From: a beta proteobacterium AAP51
GTDB taxonomy: Bacteria; Pseudomonadota; Gammaproteobacteria; Burkholderiales; Burkholderiaceae_C
Direction: 5' to 3'
Length of the DNA: 64,000 bases
Assembly (NCBI GenBank): GCA_001295905.1
Contig: LJHT01000052.1
Span: 44,676 to 108,675, forward strand
Shown here: piece by piece, positions 35,353-44,018 of the stretch
How the letters are laid out: every line of letters starts with the position of its first letter
Position numbering within the stretch: position 1 is the first letter of the stretch
Program-made: the position numbers and the translations under genes
The notes under the pieces: generated by a model
Database searches by the model: none
The model's input: only the letters and a program-made list of their open reading frames with translations
Told to the model about the DNA's origin: nothing

Positions 35353-38300
35353 ATGGCCGAGCCTGTAACGCCGCCCACCCCCGCCCTCGTGGCCAGCGCC
35401 GTGGTGGCCCCTGCCACGCCGGTGCGCAGCGGGCTGGGGCTGCTGCTGCCGCTGCTGGCCATTGCCGCCTTCACGCTGCTGCTGGTGGCCGGCGTGGCCG
35501 CGGGGCTGCGCTGGCTGCTGGTGACGGAAGGCGGGGCTTCCTGGCTGCTGCAGCGCCTGCCGCCCACGGTGCAGGTGCAGGGCTTCCGCGGCGCGCTGCT
35601 CGGGCCCGAATGGCAGGCCGAGCGCGTGCGCGTGGCCTGGGACGGCGGCCGGCAGTGGGTGGACATCGAAGGCCTGCAGGGCCGCGGCCTGCAGTGGCAG
35701 TGGCGGCCGCACGCCCATGCCTGGGTGGCGCTGCAGGTGGATACCCTGGCCGCGAAACAGGTGACGCTGCAGACCGTGCAGGCCCCGGCCAGCGGGCCCA
35801 CGCCCATGCCGGCCACGCTGGCGCCCCCGGTGCAGTTGCAGCTGGGCGCGCTGCAGGTGCAGCGCTTCGTGCTCAACAAGCAGGCCCCGGTGGAAGACCT
35901 GCGGGCCACCGGCCTGACGCTGGACCCGCGCCCCGGCGCGCAGCACCGCATCGAAGCCCTGGCGCTGCAGGCTGCGGGGGTGAAGTTCAGCGCCAGTGCG
36001 CAGCTCGGCCATGCCGCGCCCTACCCGCTGTCGGCACAAGCCCAGGCCCAGCCCGTGCTGGATGCCGAAGCCCCGGCCTGGACCGCCGCGCTGCAGGCCA
36101 GCGGCAACCTGGCCGAGGTGAACCTGACGGCCACGCTGCGCGGCCGCGCCCCGCCGCGCGGCGAGGCGCCCTCGGCCGACCTGCGCGCCGGCCTGCGCCC
36201 CCTGCAGCCCTGGCCGCTGGCCAGCCTGGACCTGCGCACCCAGTCGCTCGACCTCTCGGCCCTGCTGCCGCAGGCCCCGGCCACGCAGCTCAGCGGCACG
36301 GCGCAGCTGCAGGGTGGCGCTGGCGGCACGCCGCTGCAGGCCACGGTGGCGCTGGAGAACATGCGCCCCGGGCGCTGGAACGAAGGCCGCCTGCCGCTGC
36401 GCGCGCTGAACCTGGCGCTGGCCGGCAGCCTGCAGCAGCGCGACCGGCTTGAGCTCACGCGTTTTGAACTGCAGCTGGCCGACGCCAGCGCGAACGCGGG
36501 CACGCTGACCGGCAACGCGCTATGGCAGGCGCATGCGCTCACGGTGGAAGCGCGCCTGCAAGGCGTGGCCCCGCAGCGCCTGGACGGCCGCGCCGCCGCC
36601 ATGACGCTGGCCGGCCCGGTGACGCTGAACCTCAGCGGCCTGCCCTCGCCCGACCCGCAGGCCCGCAGCCCCGGCGCGGCGCCCCTGAAACCCGCCGTGA
36701 GCTGGAAGCTCGACCTGCAAGGCCGCCTGGCCGGCGCGCCGCAGGCCGTGCAGCTGCAGATGGAAGGCCGCGCCGACGACGACCTGCTGGAACTGAGCCG
36801 CGCCACCGCGCAGGCCGGTGCCGCCGGCGCCTCGCTCACCGCCCGGCTGCAGCGCCAGGCGCGCGGCGACTGGCAGCTCAGCACCACCGGCAGCGTGCAC
36901 GACTTCGACCCCGTGCCCTGGTGGCCGGGCGAAGCCGGCAGCGCATGGCGGCAAGGGCCGCACCGCCTGTCGGGCGCCTGGCAGTTCGACGTGCGCCTGC
37001 CGCGCGGCGCCGAGAACCTGCAACCCCTGGCGCTGGCCCAGCGCATGGCCGGCAACGGCACGCTGCGTCTGCAGGAATCCATGCTCGCCGGCGTGGCGCT
37101 GGCGGCCGATGTGCAGCTGGGTTACCGCCGTTCGGCAGGGTCGGCAGCGGCGGCAGGGGCAGCGGGCGGGCCGCCGGCCAGCCTGCAGGCCGAGCTTCAA
37201 CTGGGCGGCAACCGCCTGCGCCTGGAAGGCCGCGGCGACCCCATGGGCGAAGGCCAGAGCGACCGCTGGCGCGTGGAACTGGCCGCCACCAGCCTGGCCA
37301 CGCTGGGCCCGGTGAGCCGCCTGCTGCCGGCCCTGGCCGCCTTCGAGCCGCGCGGCGGCAGCGTGCAGGCCGAGGCCTCGGGCGAAGGCCGCTGGCCGCA
37401 GATGCGCAGCGAAGGCAGCGCACGGCTCGCCCAGCTGCAGCTGGGCACGCTGAGCCTGGCGCAAGGCCAGGCCCGTTGGCAATGGGCCACCGTGGGCCGA
37501 GAGGTGCTGCAGCTGCAGGCCGAACTGGACGACGTGCGCTACGGCAAGCAGCGCGCCCAGCAGCTGCGGGCCGACATCAACGGCACGCCCGCCGAGCACC
37601 GCATCGAACTGAGCGCGGCCCTGCCCGTGCTGCCGCCACGGGCCGCCGAACAGGTGCTGGGTCTGCGCGTGAAGACCGGCACGCGCGCGCTGCTGCGTGC
37701 CGACGGCCAGTGGCAGCCGGCCGAGGGCGGCGGCGGCAAGTGGAAGGCGCGCGTCGAACGCCTGGCGCTGGGCGCCTGGGATGGCACGGCCGCCGGGCCT
37801 GCAGCAACGCCAGGAACGTCAGCAAAGCCCGCCTCAGCGCCTGGGGCCCCGGGGCCCACCGCGGTCAGCACGGCTGCCGAAGCCACCTGGGCCGAAACCC
37901 GCAACCTGCGCGCCGAACTCGACTTCAGTGCCCAGGGCGACCTGCAGGCCCTGCAGGCCAGCGCCGGCAGCCTGCGCCTGGGCGACGCCTTCGCGCTGCG
38001 CTGGGACGACGTGCGCATCGACCTGCGCGGCACCCAGCCCCAGCTGCAGCTGCGCGCCACCATCGAGCCCTTCGCGCTGGCGCCGCTGCTGGCGCGCCTG
38101 CAGCCGGACATGGGCTGGCAAGGCGACCTGAAACTCGCTGCGCGCATGGACATCCGCGCCGCCGAAAAGATGGACGCCGAGCTGGTGTTCGAACGCACCG
38201 ACGGCGACCTGCACCTGGCCGGCCCCGACGGCGTGCAGCTGATGGGGCTGACCGACTTCCGCCTCGCCATCTCTGCGCACGAAGGGGTGTGGAACTTCAC

Positions 38301-39723
38301 GCCACTGCTGCGGGGCCGCAGCGTGGGCGAACTCTCGGGCCGCATGACGGCACAGACCACGCCCGAACGCCGCTGGCCGCACCCCGAAGCCCCGCTGGCC
38401 GGCGAGGTGCGCGCCCGCGTGGCCGACCTCGGCATCTGGGGCGCCTGGGTGCCCCCGGGCTGGCGCCTGGCCGGCGCGCTGGAAAGCACCGCCAAGCTCA
38501 GCGGCACCTTCGGCAAACCGCTCTACGACGGGCAGCTGCAGGGCCAGGGGCTGGCCGTGCGCAACCTGCTGCAGGGCGTGAGCATCAGCGAAGGCCAGGT
38601 GCTGGTGAAGCTGGCCGGCGACCAGGCGCAGATCGAGCGTTTCTCGCTGCGCGCCGGCGACGGCACGGCCACCATCACCGGCGGTGCCACGCTGGGCGCC
38701 GGGCTCTCCGTCGTGCGCGGCAAGCTGCAGCTGAAGGCCGATCGCCTGCGCGTGCTGGGCCGCGTGGACCGCCTCGTCATCGCCAGCGGCCAGGCCGAAG
38801 CGACGATGGAGAACGAGCGCCTGCAGCTCGACGGCAAGTTCCGCATCGACGAGGGCCTGTTCGACGTGAGCCGCAGCGACGCGCCTTCGCTGGACGACGA
38901 CGTCACCGTGCGCCGCGGCGACGCGCCCGAGGCGGCGCGCAACACCGCCGAAGCCGCGCCCGCGCGCCGCAACTTCGCGCTGGGCGTGGACATCGACCTC
39001 GGCGAGCGCCTGCGCGTGCGCGGGCGCGGGCTCGACACCGGCCTGCGCGGCCAGCTGCGGCTGACCACGCCGGGCGGCCGGCTGGCCGTCAACGGCACCA
39101 TCAGCGCCGAAGGCGGCACCTACGCGGCCTATGGCCAGAAGCTGGAGATCGAACGCGGCCTGCTGGCCTTCAGCGGCCCTTACGGCAACCCGCGGCTGGA
39201 CGTGCTGGCGCTGCGCCCCAACATCGACCAGCGCGTGGGCGTGGCCATCACCGGCAATGTGCTCACGCCGCGCGTGCGCCTGTTCGCCGAGCCCGAGCTC
39301 AGCGATTCGGAAAAGCTCTCGTGGCTGGTGCTGGGCCGTGCTTCCGATGGCCTGGGCCGCAACGACACCGCGCTGCTGCAGCGCGCCGCCGTGGCCTTGC
39401 TGGCCGGCGAAGGCGAGGCGCCCACCGACGCCTTGATGCGCAGCCTGGGCATCGACGAGGTGAGCCTGCGCCAGGGTGATGGCGACGTGCGCGAGACCGT
39501 CATCACCGTGGGCAAGCAGCTCAGCCGGCGCTGGTACCTGGGTTACGAACGTGGCGTGAACGCCACCACCGGCACCTGGCAGCTGATCTACCGCATTGCC
39601 CAGCGTTTCACGCTGCGGGCGCAAAGCGGCGAAGACAGCGCGCTGGACGTCATCTGGACCTGGCGCATGCAGGAAAGACCGCCCGATGCCGCCGTGAGAA
39701 AATTGAAGCTGACCCCGCCGTAG
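35353..39723 (+). CDS. tamB: TamB/AsmA-like translocation and assembly protein
   Basis: 1456 residues. One N-terminal membrane anchor (LGLLLPLLAIAAFTLLLVAGVAAGLRWLL) is followed by a very long beta-helical periplasmic region. The conserved DUF490 C-terminal domain (about 1150-1456) includes GGTYAAYGQKLEIERGLLAFSGPYGNPRLDVLALRP and SEKLSWLVLGR. It bridges inner membrane and TamA for outer membrane biogenesis or phospholipid transport. It lies 5 bp after tamA, as usual. Unusually, its last codon and stop (TAG at 39721) lie inside the tRNA-Arg gene that follows. Confidence 0.95.
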   Translation: MAEPVTPPTPALVASAVVAPATPVRSGLGLLLPLLAIAAFTLLLVAGVAAGLRWLLVTEGGASWLLQRLPPTVQVQGFRGALLGPEWQAERVRVAWDGGRQWVDIEGLQGRGLQWQWRPHAHAWVALQVDTLAAKQVTLQTVQAPASGPTPMPATLAPPVQLQLGALQVQRFVLNKQAPVEDLRATGLTLDPRPGAQHRIEALALQAAGVKFSASAQLGHAAPYPLSAQAQAQPVLDAEAPAWTAALQASGNLAEVNLTATLRGRAPPRGEAPSADLRAGLRPLQPWPLASLDLRTQSLDLSALLPQAPATQLSGTAQLQGGAGGTPLQATVALENMRPGRWNEGRLPLRALNLALAGSLQQRDRLELTRFELQLADASANAGTLTGNALWQAHALTVEARLQGVAPQRLDGRAAAMTLAGPVTLNLSGLPSPDPQARSPGAAPLKPAVSWKLDLQGRLAGAPQAVQLQMEGRADDDLLELSRATAQAGAAGASLTARLQRQARGDWQLSTTGSVHDFDPVPWWPGEAGSAWRQGPHRLSGAWQFDVRLPRGAENLQPLALAQRMAGNGTLRLQESMLAGVALAADVQLGYRRSAGSAAAAGAAGGPPASLQAELQLGGNRLRLEGRGDPMGEGQSDRWRVELAATSLATLGPVSRLLPALAAFEPRGGSVQAEASGEGRWPQMRSEGSARLAQLQLGTLSLAQGQARWQWATVGREVLQLQAELDDVRYGKQRAQQLRADINGTPAEHRIELSAALPVLPPRAAEQVLGLRVKTGTRALLRADGQWQPAEGGGGKWKARVERLALGAWDGTAAGPAATPGTSAKPASAPGAPGPTAVSTAAEATWAETRNLRAELDFSAQGDLQALQASAGSLRLGDAFALRWDDVRIDLRGTQPQLQLRATIEPFALAPLLARLQPDMGWQGDLKLAARMDIRAAEKMDAELVFERTDGDLHLAGPDGVQLMGLTDFRLAISAHEGVWNFTPLLRGRSVGELSGRMTAQTTPERRWPHPEAPLAGEVRARVADLGIWGAWVPPGWRLAGALESTAKLSGTFGKPLYDGQLQGQGLAVRNLLQGVSISEGQVLVKLAGDQAQIERFSLRAGDGTATITGGATLGAGLSVVRGKLQLKADRLRVLGRVDRLVIASGQAEATMENERLQLDGKFRIDEGLFDVSRSDAPSLDDDVTVRRGDAPEAARNTAEAAPARRNFALGVDIDLGERLRVRGRGLDTGLRGQLRLTTPGGRLAVNGTISAEGGTYAAYGQKLEIERGLLAFSGPYGNPRLDVLALRPNIDQRVGVAITGNVLTPRVRLFAEPELSDSEKLSWLVLGRASDGLGRNDTALLQRAAVALLAGEGEAPTDALMRSLGIDEVSLRQGDGDVRETVITVGKQLSRRWYLGYERGVNATTGTWQLIYRIAQRFTLRAQSGEDSALDVIWTWRMQERPPDAAVRKLKLTPP

Positions 39724-39788
39724 TTCAATGGATAGAACGGGCGCCTCCTAAGCGCCAGATACAGGTTCGATTCCTGTCGGAGGGACCA
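39714..39788 (+). tRNA. tRNA-Arg (anticodon CCT), CCA encoded
   Basis: 75 bases fold as a cloverleaf. The acceptor CCCGCCG pairs with CGGAGGG (one G-A mismatch at pair 4), the D arm is GTTC/GAAC, and the anticodon stem is GGCGC/GCGCC with loop CTCCTAA, giving anticodon CCT. The T arm is ACAGG-TTCGATT-CCTGT, with discriminator A and encoded CCA. The first 10 bases overlap the end of tamB, whose TAG stop supplies bases 8-10. No separate promoter is visible, so it may be cut from the tamB transcript. Confidence 0.95.
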
Positions 39789-39802
39789 TTCGCCCAGGGC
39801 CC

Positions 39803-39822
39803 CAAGGTCCCTTCGGACCTTG
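39803..39822. repeat. 8-bp stem-loop after tRNA-Arg
   Basis: CAAGGTCC-CTTC-GGACCTTG is a perfect 8-bp hairpin with a 4-base loop, 14 bp past the tRNA 3' end. There is no T-run. It could help processing or act as a weak terminator. Confidence 0.5.
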
Positions 39823-39903
39823 CGGCGGCGAATGGTGGCGAGCCCATACTTGGGCGAGCCCGGTGGCGCCCTGCAGCCTCCAGTGCGGCGGGCGGCGGGT
39901 GGC

Positions 39904-39927
39904 GGCTTGCGCTTGCAAGCGCAAGCC
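39904..39927. repeat. 24-bp perfect palindrome
   Basis: GGCTTGCGCTTG and its exact complement CAAGCGCAAGCC abut to give a perfect 24-bp palindrome. It lies between tRNA-Arg and the end of the convergent TonB receptor gene (stop at 39941). It can act as a hairpin at the receptor mRNA 3' end, although no T-run follows, or as a binding site. Confidence 0.75.
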
Positions 39928-39940
39928 GGGAACCCAGGCC

Positions 39941-42916
39941 TCAAAACTTGTAAGCCGCCCCCAACGCAAAACTCCGCCCCGACTGCGCAAACAGCAGCGT
40001 GTCGTTGCGCTGCGTGTCGCGCCCATAGCGCAGCGGCTGGTTGGTGAGGTTGGCCGCCTCCAGCGAGAGCTTCAACCGGGGCGTCACCTGGTACGAGGTC
40101 GAGAAGTCGACGTTCGTGCTGGCATCGACATACGTGAAGTCGTGCCCGTTCACATCACCCAAAACGTTCAGGATGTAGCGCGAGCGGTGCGCCGAGGAAA
40201 TGCGTGCGCTGAGCTTGCCGTCCTCGTAGTAGAGCGTGAAGTTGCGCGCCTTGGGCGACATGCCCACCAGCGGGGCGCGCAACGAAAGCTGGGGCAGCGT
40301 GGCCGTGGCGGTGCGCGTGATGTAGTTGATGTCGGAGCTGACGCGCGTGAAGTTCGCCAGCAGCCCGAAGTTGCCCCAGAAGCCAGGCAGGAAGCGCAGC
40401 GGCGCCTGCAGGTTGAATTCAAACCCGTTCAGCGGCCCGCCGGGCGTGTTGGCGGCGCGGCTGACCGTCACCACCGAACTTGGCAGTGTCGGGCAGGCCG
40501 GCGTGCCGCCGGTGATGGAGCAGCCGCCCGTGACGAGCAGCGCATCCGGCAGCCCGAGCGTGTTGAAGGGCACCCGCTCGCTGATGCGCTGGATGTAGGT
40601 GTCGATGTCCTTGCGGAACAGGCCCAGCGACACCAGCGCGCCCTTGTCGTAGTACCACTCGGCCTGCAGGTCGAAGGTCTTGGCACGTATCGGGTTCAGC
40701 TGCGGGTTGCCGATGGTCACCGTCTGCGCGTTGACGTTCACGGCGGTCGAGGGCGCCAGGTCCACGTACTCGGGCCTGGAAAGCGTCTGCCCGGCCGAGA
40801 AGCGCAGGAACACCTCGCGCTGCAGCTGGGCGGTGAGGTTCAACGCTGGCAGCACGTCGTTGTACTTCTTCGCGAAGCTCACCGGCGTCAACACGCCGCC
40901 CACGTTCACGAGTGCCGTGGAACGCGCCGTCGTGCCCACCGAACGCAGGCCGGCGTTGCCGCGCAGCGGCACGCCCCAGAGCTGGGTGCTGAAATCGGCC
41001 GAGAGGTAGGCCGCGCTGATCTTCTCGTCCACCTGCCGGTTGGTCTGGCCCAGCACCGACAGCTGCGAACCCGCCACGGCAGCGCAGTTGCACTCGATGT
41101 CCCAGACCTGCTTGAACTTGTCCAGGTCGACGGCCACCCATTGGCTGGGAAAGCCCGTGCCTTCCAGGCCACGCCCGAAGCCGCTGATCATGCGCGACAC
41201 GCTGCCCAGCTGGAAACCCGGTGGGTTGGCCAGGCCGTTGGGCGCGCCGAAGCCGATCTCGAAGTTGTTCCAGGTGTTCTGTCGCGCCGAAGCCCCGGCC
41301 CGCAGCGTGAGCTGTTCACTCAGCTGCCAGCTGCCGCCCAGGCTGTGGGTGGTGAGCTTGTTGCCGGTGGTGAGCACGCGGCCGACGTACTGCCCGCGCA
41401 CGGTGCCGTCCGCAGCCACCGGGCCCCAGCTGAAGTTGGCGGGGTCGGCCACATCGATGCCGAAGTTCATCGCCGGCACGTTGCGGTTGTTGCGGAAATC
41501 GAAGGAAAAGCCGTTGGCGTTGGGCGAATCGAACTGCACCGTGGTGCGGCGCGGTGCATCGAGCATGCTGCGCGAGACGCCGCTCATGAAATCGACCTCC
41601 AGCTTGTCGCTGAACTGGTGGCTGCCCGACAGCACGTACTGCTCGAACTTCGTGTTGTTCACGTCCAGCAGGCCTTCGGAGCGGATGTCGACCCCGTTGA
41701 AGCGGCCGTATTCCCAGCTGCCGTTGCCGTTGAAGGAAGCCTCCAGGATGGAGGTTTGCGGCTTGCCATTGGCCGCCGCCAGCGAACGGCCGAAAGAGAT
41801 GGCCGAGATGTAGTTGTCGTAGCGGTTGGTGTTGAACTGGCCGTTCAAGAGGTCGAAGTTCAGCTCGGTCACCGCCGAAGGCCGCCACTGCAAAGCCGCC
41901 GTCAGGCCCGTGCGTTCGTACTCCGACACCGAGCGGCGGAAGCGCGGGATGCGCGGCGCAAAGGCGCCACTGCCCGGCGCCGGGTTGGCCACGGTGCCGC
42001 CGTAGTTGTCGGTGCGGCCGAACACGTCCTGGAAGGCCTGGAGGCTGGACGTGCGCGGCAGGTTCAGCCCGCATTGCGTGGCCGTGACGCCGCGCTGCGC
42101 ATCGTTGGGCGGGGTCTGCGGCGTGAAGCCCAGCGGCGAACAGAAGCCGCCGTCGGCGTTGGCGCTCAACAGTTCCACTGCCTCGTAGCCTTCCTCCGTG
42201 GCGTTGCGCCTGGAATGGGCCAGCGAGACCAGGGCGCCCACCTTGCCCCAGGGGGTGTCCCAGCGGTCGGAAAGCAGCGCGGTGAAGCGCGGCGCGGTGT
42301 CGCGAGACAGCGTGTTGGTGCCCACCTGCGCCCCCAGCGAGACGGTGCGGCCGCTGAAGTCGAAGGGGCGCCCGGCGCGCAGGTCGACGGTGGCGCCCAG
42401 CGAGCCTTCTTCCACGTCGGCCTGCGAGGTCTTGCGCACTTCCAGGCTGCTGAAGAGCTCGGCAGCGAACACCGAGAAGTCGAAGGCGCGGGTGCGGTTG
42501 GTGCTGCCGTTGATGTCAGAGGCGCCCGTGGCCGCCAGCGCTTCGATGCCGTTGATGCGCACCCGCGTGAAGCCGGCGCTCAGCCCGCGCACGCTGATCT
42601 GCTTGCCTTCGCCGCCGTCGCCGCGTACCAGGGCCACACCGGGCACGCGCTGCAGAGATTCCGCCAGGTTGGCATCGGGGAACTTGCCCACGTCTTCGGC
42701 ACGGATGATGTCGACGATGCCGTCGGCGTTTTTCTTGCTGTTCAGCGCACTGTTCAAGCTGGCGCGGAAGCCGGTGACCACCACGGTCTCCGACGGCGCA
42801 GGTGCAGGTGCAGGCGCGGTCTGCGCAGCAGCACCGTGGGCGAAGCTCAGAACGGCCAGGGCGATGGCGCTCAAGCGCAGGGCTTGCAGGCACGGCGGGG
42901 CCTGAACAGGGTTCAT
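39941..42916 (-). CDS. TonB-dependent outer membrane receptor
   Basis: 991 residues from MNPVQAPP, with ribosome binding site AAGGAGA 6 nt upstream. A signal peptide ending AHGAAAQ is followed by a TonB-box-like SETVVVTGF. The plug domain shows IIRAEDVGKFPDANLAESLQRVPGVAL and ISVRGLSAGFTRVRINGIE. The barrel ends in aromatic ALGAAYKF. The plug resembles the large Caulobacter-type receptors, which often take up sugars or oligosaccharides rather than siderophores. Cysteine pairs (CNCAA; GGCSITGGTPACP) lie in extracellular loops. The gene stands alone on the minus strand; no FecI/FecR-type regulators adjoin it. Confidence 0.93.
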   Translation of the reverse strand: MNPVQAPPCLQALRLSAIALAVLSFAHGAAAQTAPAPAPAPSETVVVTGFRASLNSALNSKKNADGIVDIIRAEDVGKFPDANLAESLQRVPGVALVRGDGGEGKQISVRGLSAGFTRVRINGIEALAATGASDINGSTNRTRAFDFSVFAAELFSSLEVRKTSQADVEEGSLGATVDLRAGRPFDFSGRTVSLGAQVGTNTLSRDTAPRFTALLSDRWDTPWGKVGALVSLAHSRRNATEEGYEAVELLSANADGGFCSPLGFTPQTPPNDAQRGVTATQCGLNLPRTSSLQAFQDVFGRTDNYGGTVANPAPGSGAFAPRIPRFRRSVSEYERTGLTAALQWRPSAVTELNFDLLNGQFNTNRYDNYISAISFGRSLAAANGKPQTSILEASFNGNGSWEYGRFNGVDIRSEGLLDVNNTKFEQYVLSGSHQFSDKLEVDFMSGVSRSMLDAPRRTTVQFDSPNANGFSFDFRNNRNVPAMNFGIDVADPANFSWGPVAADGTVRGQYVGRVLTTGNKLTTHSLGGSWQLSEQLTLRAGASARQNTWNNFEIGFGAPNGLANPPGFQLGSVSRMISGFGRGLEGTGFPSQWVAVDLDKFKQVWDIECNCAAVAGSQLSVLGQTNRQVDEKISAAYLSADFSTQLWGVPLRGNAGLRSVGTTARSTALVNVGGVLTPVSFAKKYNDVLPALNLTAQLQREVFLRFSAGQTLSRPEYVDLAPSTAVNVNAQTVTIGNPQLNPIRAKTFDLQAEWYYDKGALVSLGLFRKDIDTYIQRISERVPFNTLGLPDALLVTGGCSITGGTPACPTLPSSVVTVSRAANTPGGPLNGFEFNLQAPLRFLPGFWGNFGLLANFTRVSSDINYITRTATATLPQLSLRAPLVGMSPKARNFTLYYEDGKLSARISSAHRSRYILNVLGDVNGHDFTYVDASTNVDFSTSYQVTPRLKLSLEAANLTNQPLRYGRDTQRNDTLLFAQSGRSFALGAAYKF

Positions 42917-43129
42917 GCGTGTCTCCTTGGGTTTTGTGAACGCGCCCTCTTGAGCGCTGCTTCTATGCTTGCCAAACAAGGCCCACGCAACAAGGTGAAG
43001 TCGGCAAACGCTCAAGAAGCTGCTTGTTGTGCGCACGTCGTCCCTGCAGTCCGTCCGGCTATAGGGCTCGAGGCTTTGTTTCGCTATGCGTCCCTATCAT
43101 TCGCAGCCGGCGCATCACTTCTGAGCACG

Positions 43130-44002
43130 ATGTCCGACGCCCCTGCCAGCCACCGCGTTCTGGTCGTCGATCTGAGCACCCGGCTCGGCAGCGCTGCCCT
43201 CGGCAGCGTTTTGCCCAAGGGCGCAACCGGGGGCCCCTGGCTGGGGCTGCCCGTGCCAGGCTTGCCCGGCAACCCGGTGCTGGATTGGTACCACCCCGAA
43301 TCGGCCGAAGAACTGCCCACGGCGGGGCCTGCGACGCTGGGCCTTTACGTCATCGTGGGTCCGGGTTCAGCTTCACGCCTGCCAGCGGTGCTGGCCCAGC
43401 TGGCCGGCACCCCAGCTCTTGAAACCCTGTTCCTGCTGGCCCCCAATGCGCTGATGGAGTCGCTGTACCTGCGCCAGCACGCGGCCCGCCTGCTGCCGGG
43501 GGCCGAATCGGTGCAGCTTCAGTTGCCCAACAGCGACCCGCAGGCCCTCTGGATGATCCTGCTGGAACAACTGGACAACCTGCTGCGCCGCACCCTGGCC
43601 AACCCTGGCTACCACCCCCGCTTGAACGGAGAAGACCCGATGAGTTCGAACCTGAAGCAGTCCATGGACCTGGCGATGGCCATCGATGGTGCGGTGGCGG
43701 CGGCGCTGGTCGACTACCGCAGCGGCATGTGCCTGGCCCAGGCGGGCGGCGGCATGAACCTCGACCTGGCTGCGGCCGGCAACACGGAGGTGGTGCGGGC
43801 CAAGCTGCGCACGCTGGAATCGCTGGGCATGCGGGGCTCCATTGAGGACATCCTCATCACGCTGCAGCACCAGTACCACCTCATCCGGCTGCTGCCGGTG
43901 GAGGTGGGCCTGTTCCTCTACCTCGCCCTCGACCGCCAACGCGGCAACCTGGCGCTGGCCCGCTACAAGCTGACCGAGATCGAAAGAAACCTGAAGGTGT
44001 GA
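43130..44002 (+). CDS. roadblock/LC7-like protein with extra N-terminal domain
   Basis: 290 residues. Residues 171-290 match a family normally found as a free protein of about 120 residues: MSSNLKQSMDLAMAIDGAVAAALVDYRSGMCLAQAGGG, NTEVVRAKLRTLESLG, IEDILITLQHQYHLIR and NLALARYKLTEIERNL. This is a roadblock/LC7-type fold. Residues 1-170 form an unrecognised alpha/beta domain beginning VLVVDLSTRLGSAALGS. The join at Met171 (43640) carries a strong Shine-Dalgarno (GGAGAAG, 6 nt before the ATG), so two products are possible. Roadblock proteins act with small GTPases or in polarity and regulatory complexes. It is convergent with the ABC permease gene. Confidence 0.8.
   Translation: MSDAPASHRVLVVDLSTRLGSAALGSVLPKGATGGPWLGLPVPGLPGNPVLDWYHPESAEELPTAGPATLGLYVIVGPGSASRLPAVLAQLAGTPALETLFLLAPNALMESLYLRQHAARLLPGAESVQLQLPNSDPQALWMILLEQLDNLLRRTLANPGYHPRLNGEDPMSSNLKQSMDLAMAIDGAVAAALVDYRSGMCLAQAGGGMNLDLAAAGNTEVVRAKLRTLESLGMRGSIEDILITLQHQYHLIRLLPVEVGLFLYLALDRQRGNLALARYKLTEIERNLKV
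43640..44002 (+). CDS. possible separate roadblock-domain product from an internal start
   Basis: An in-frame ATG with ribosome binding site GGAGAAG at good spacing begins exactly at the roadblock domain, giving 120 residues, the usual stand-alone length. This is an alternative product of the larger gene at 43130, or the true gene if the upstream half is expressed separately. The sequence alone cannot decide. Confidence 0.45.
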   Translation: MSSNLKQSMDLAMAIDGAVAAALVDYRSGMCLAQAGGGMNLDLAAAGNTEVVRAKLRTLESLGMRGSIEDILITLQHQYHLIRLLPVEVGLFLYLALDRQRGNLALARYKLTEIERNLKV

Positions 44003-44018
44003 ACGGGCCGTAGCCGGT

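Noticed and set aside
39714..39788. tRNA-Arg as an integration site of a mobile element
   Set aside because: No integrase, no repeated tRNA 3' end in the window and no change in gene style downstream.
39863..43129. Very long open frame (over 1,000 codons) running antisense to the TonB receptor gene
   Set aside because: It has the composition of a shadow frame in GC-rich DNA; only the end after 43130 shows family similarity and a plausible start.
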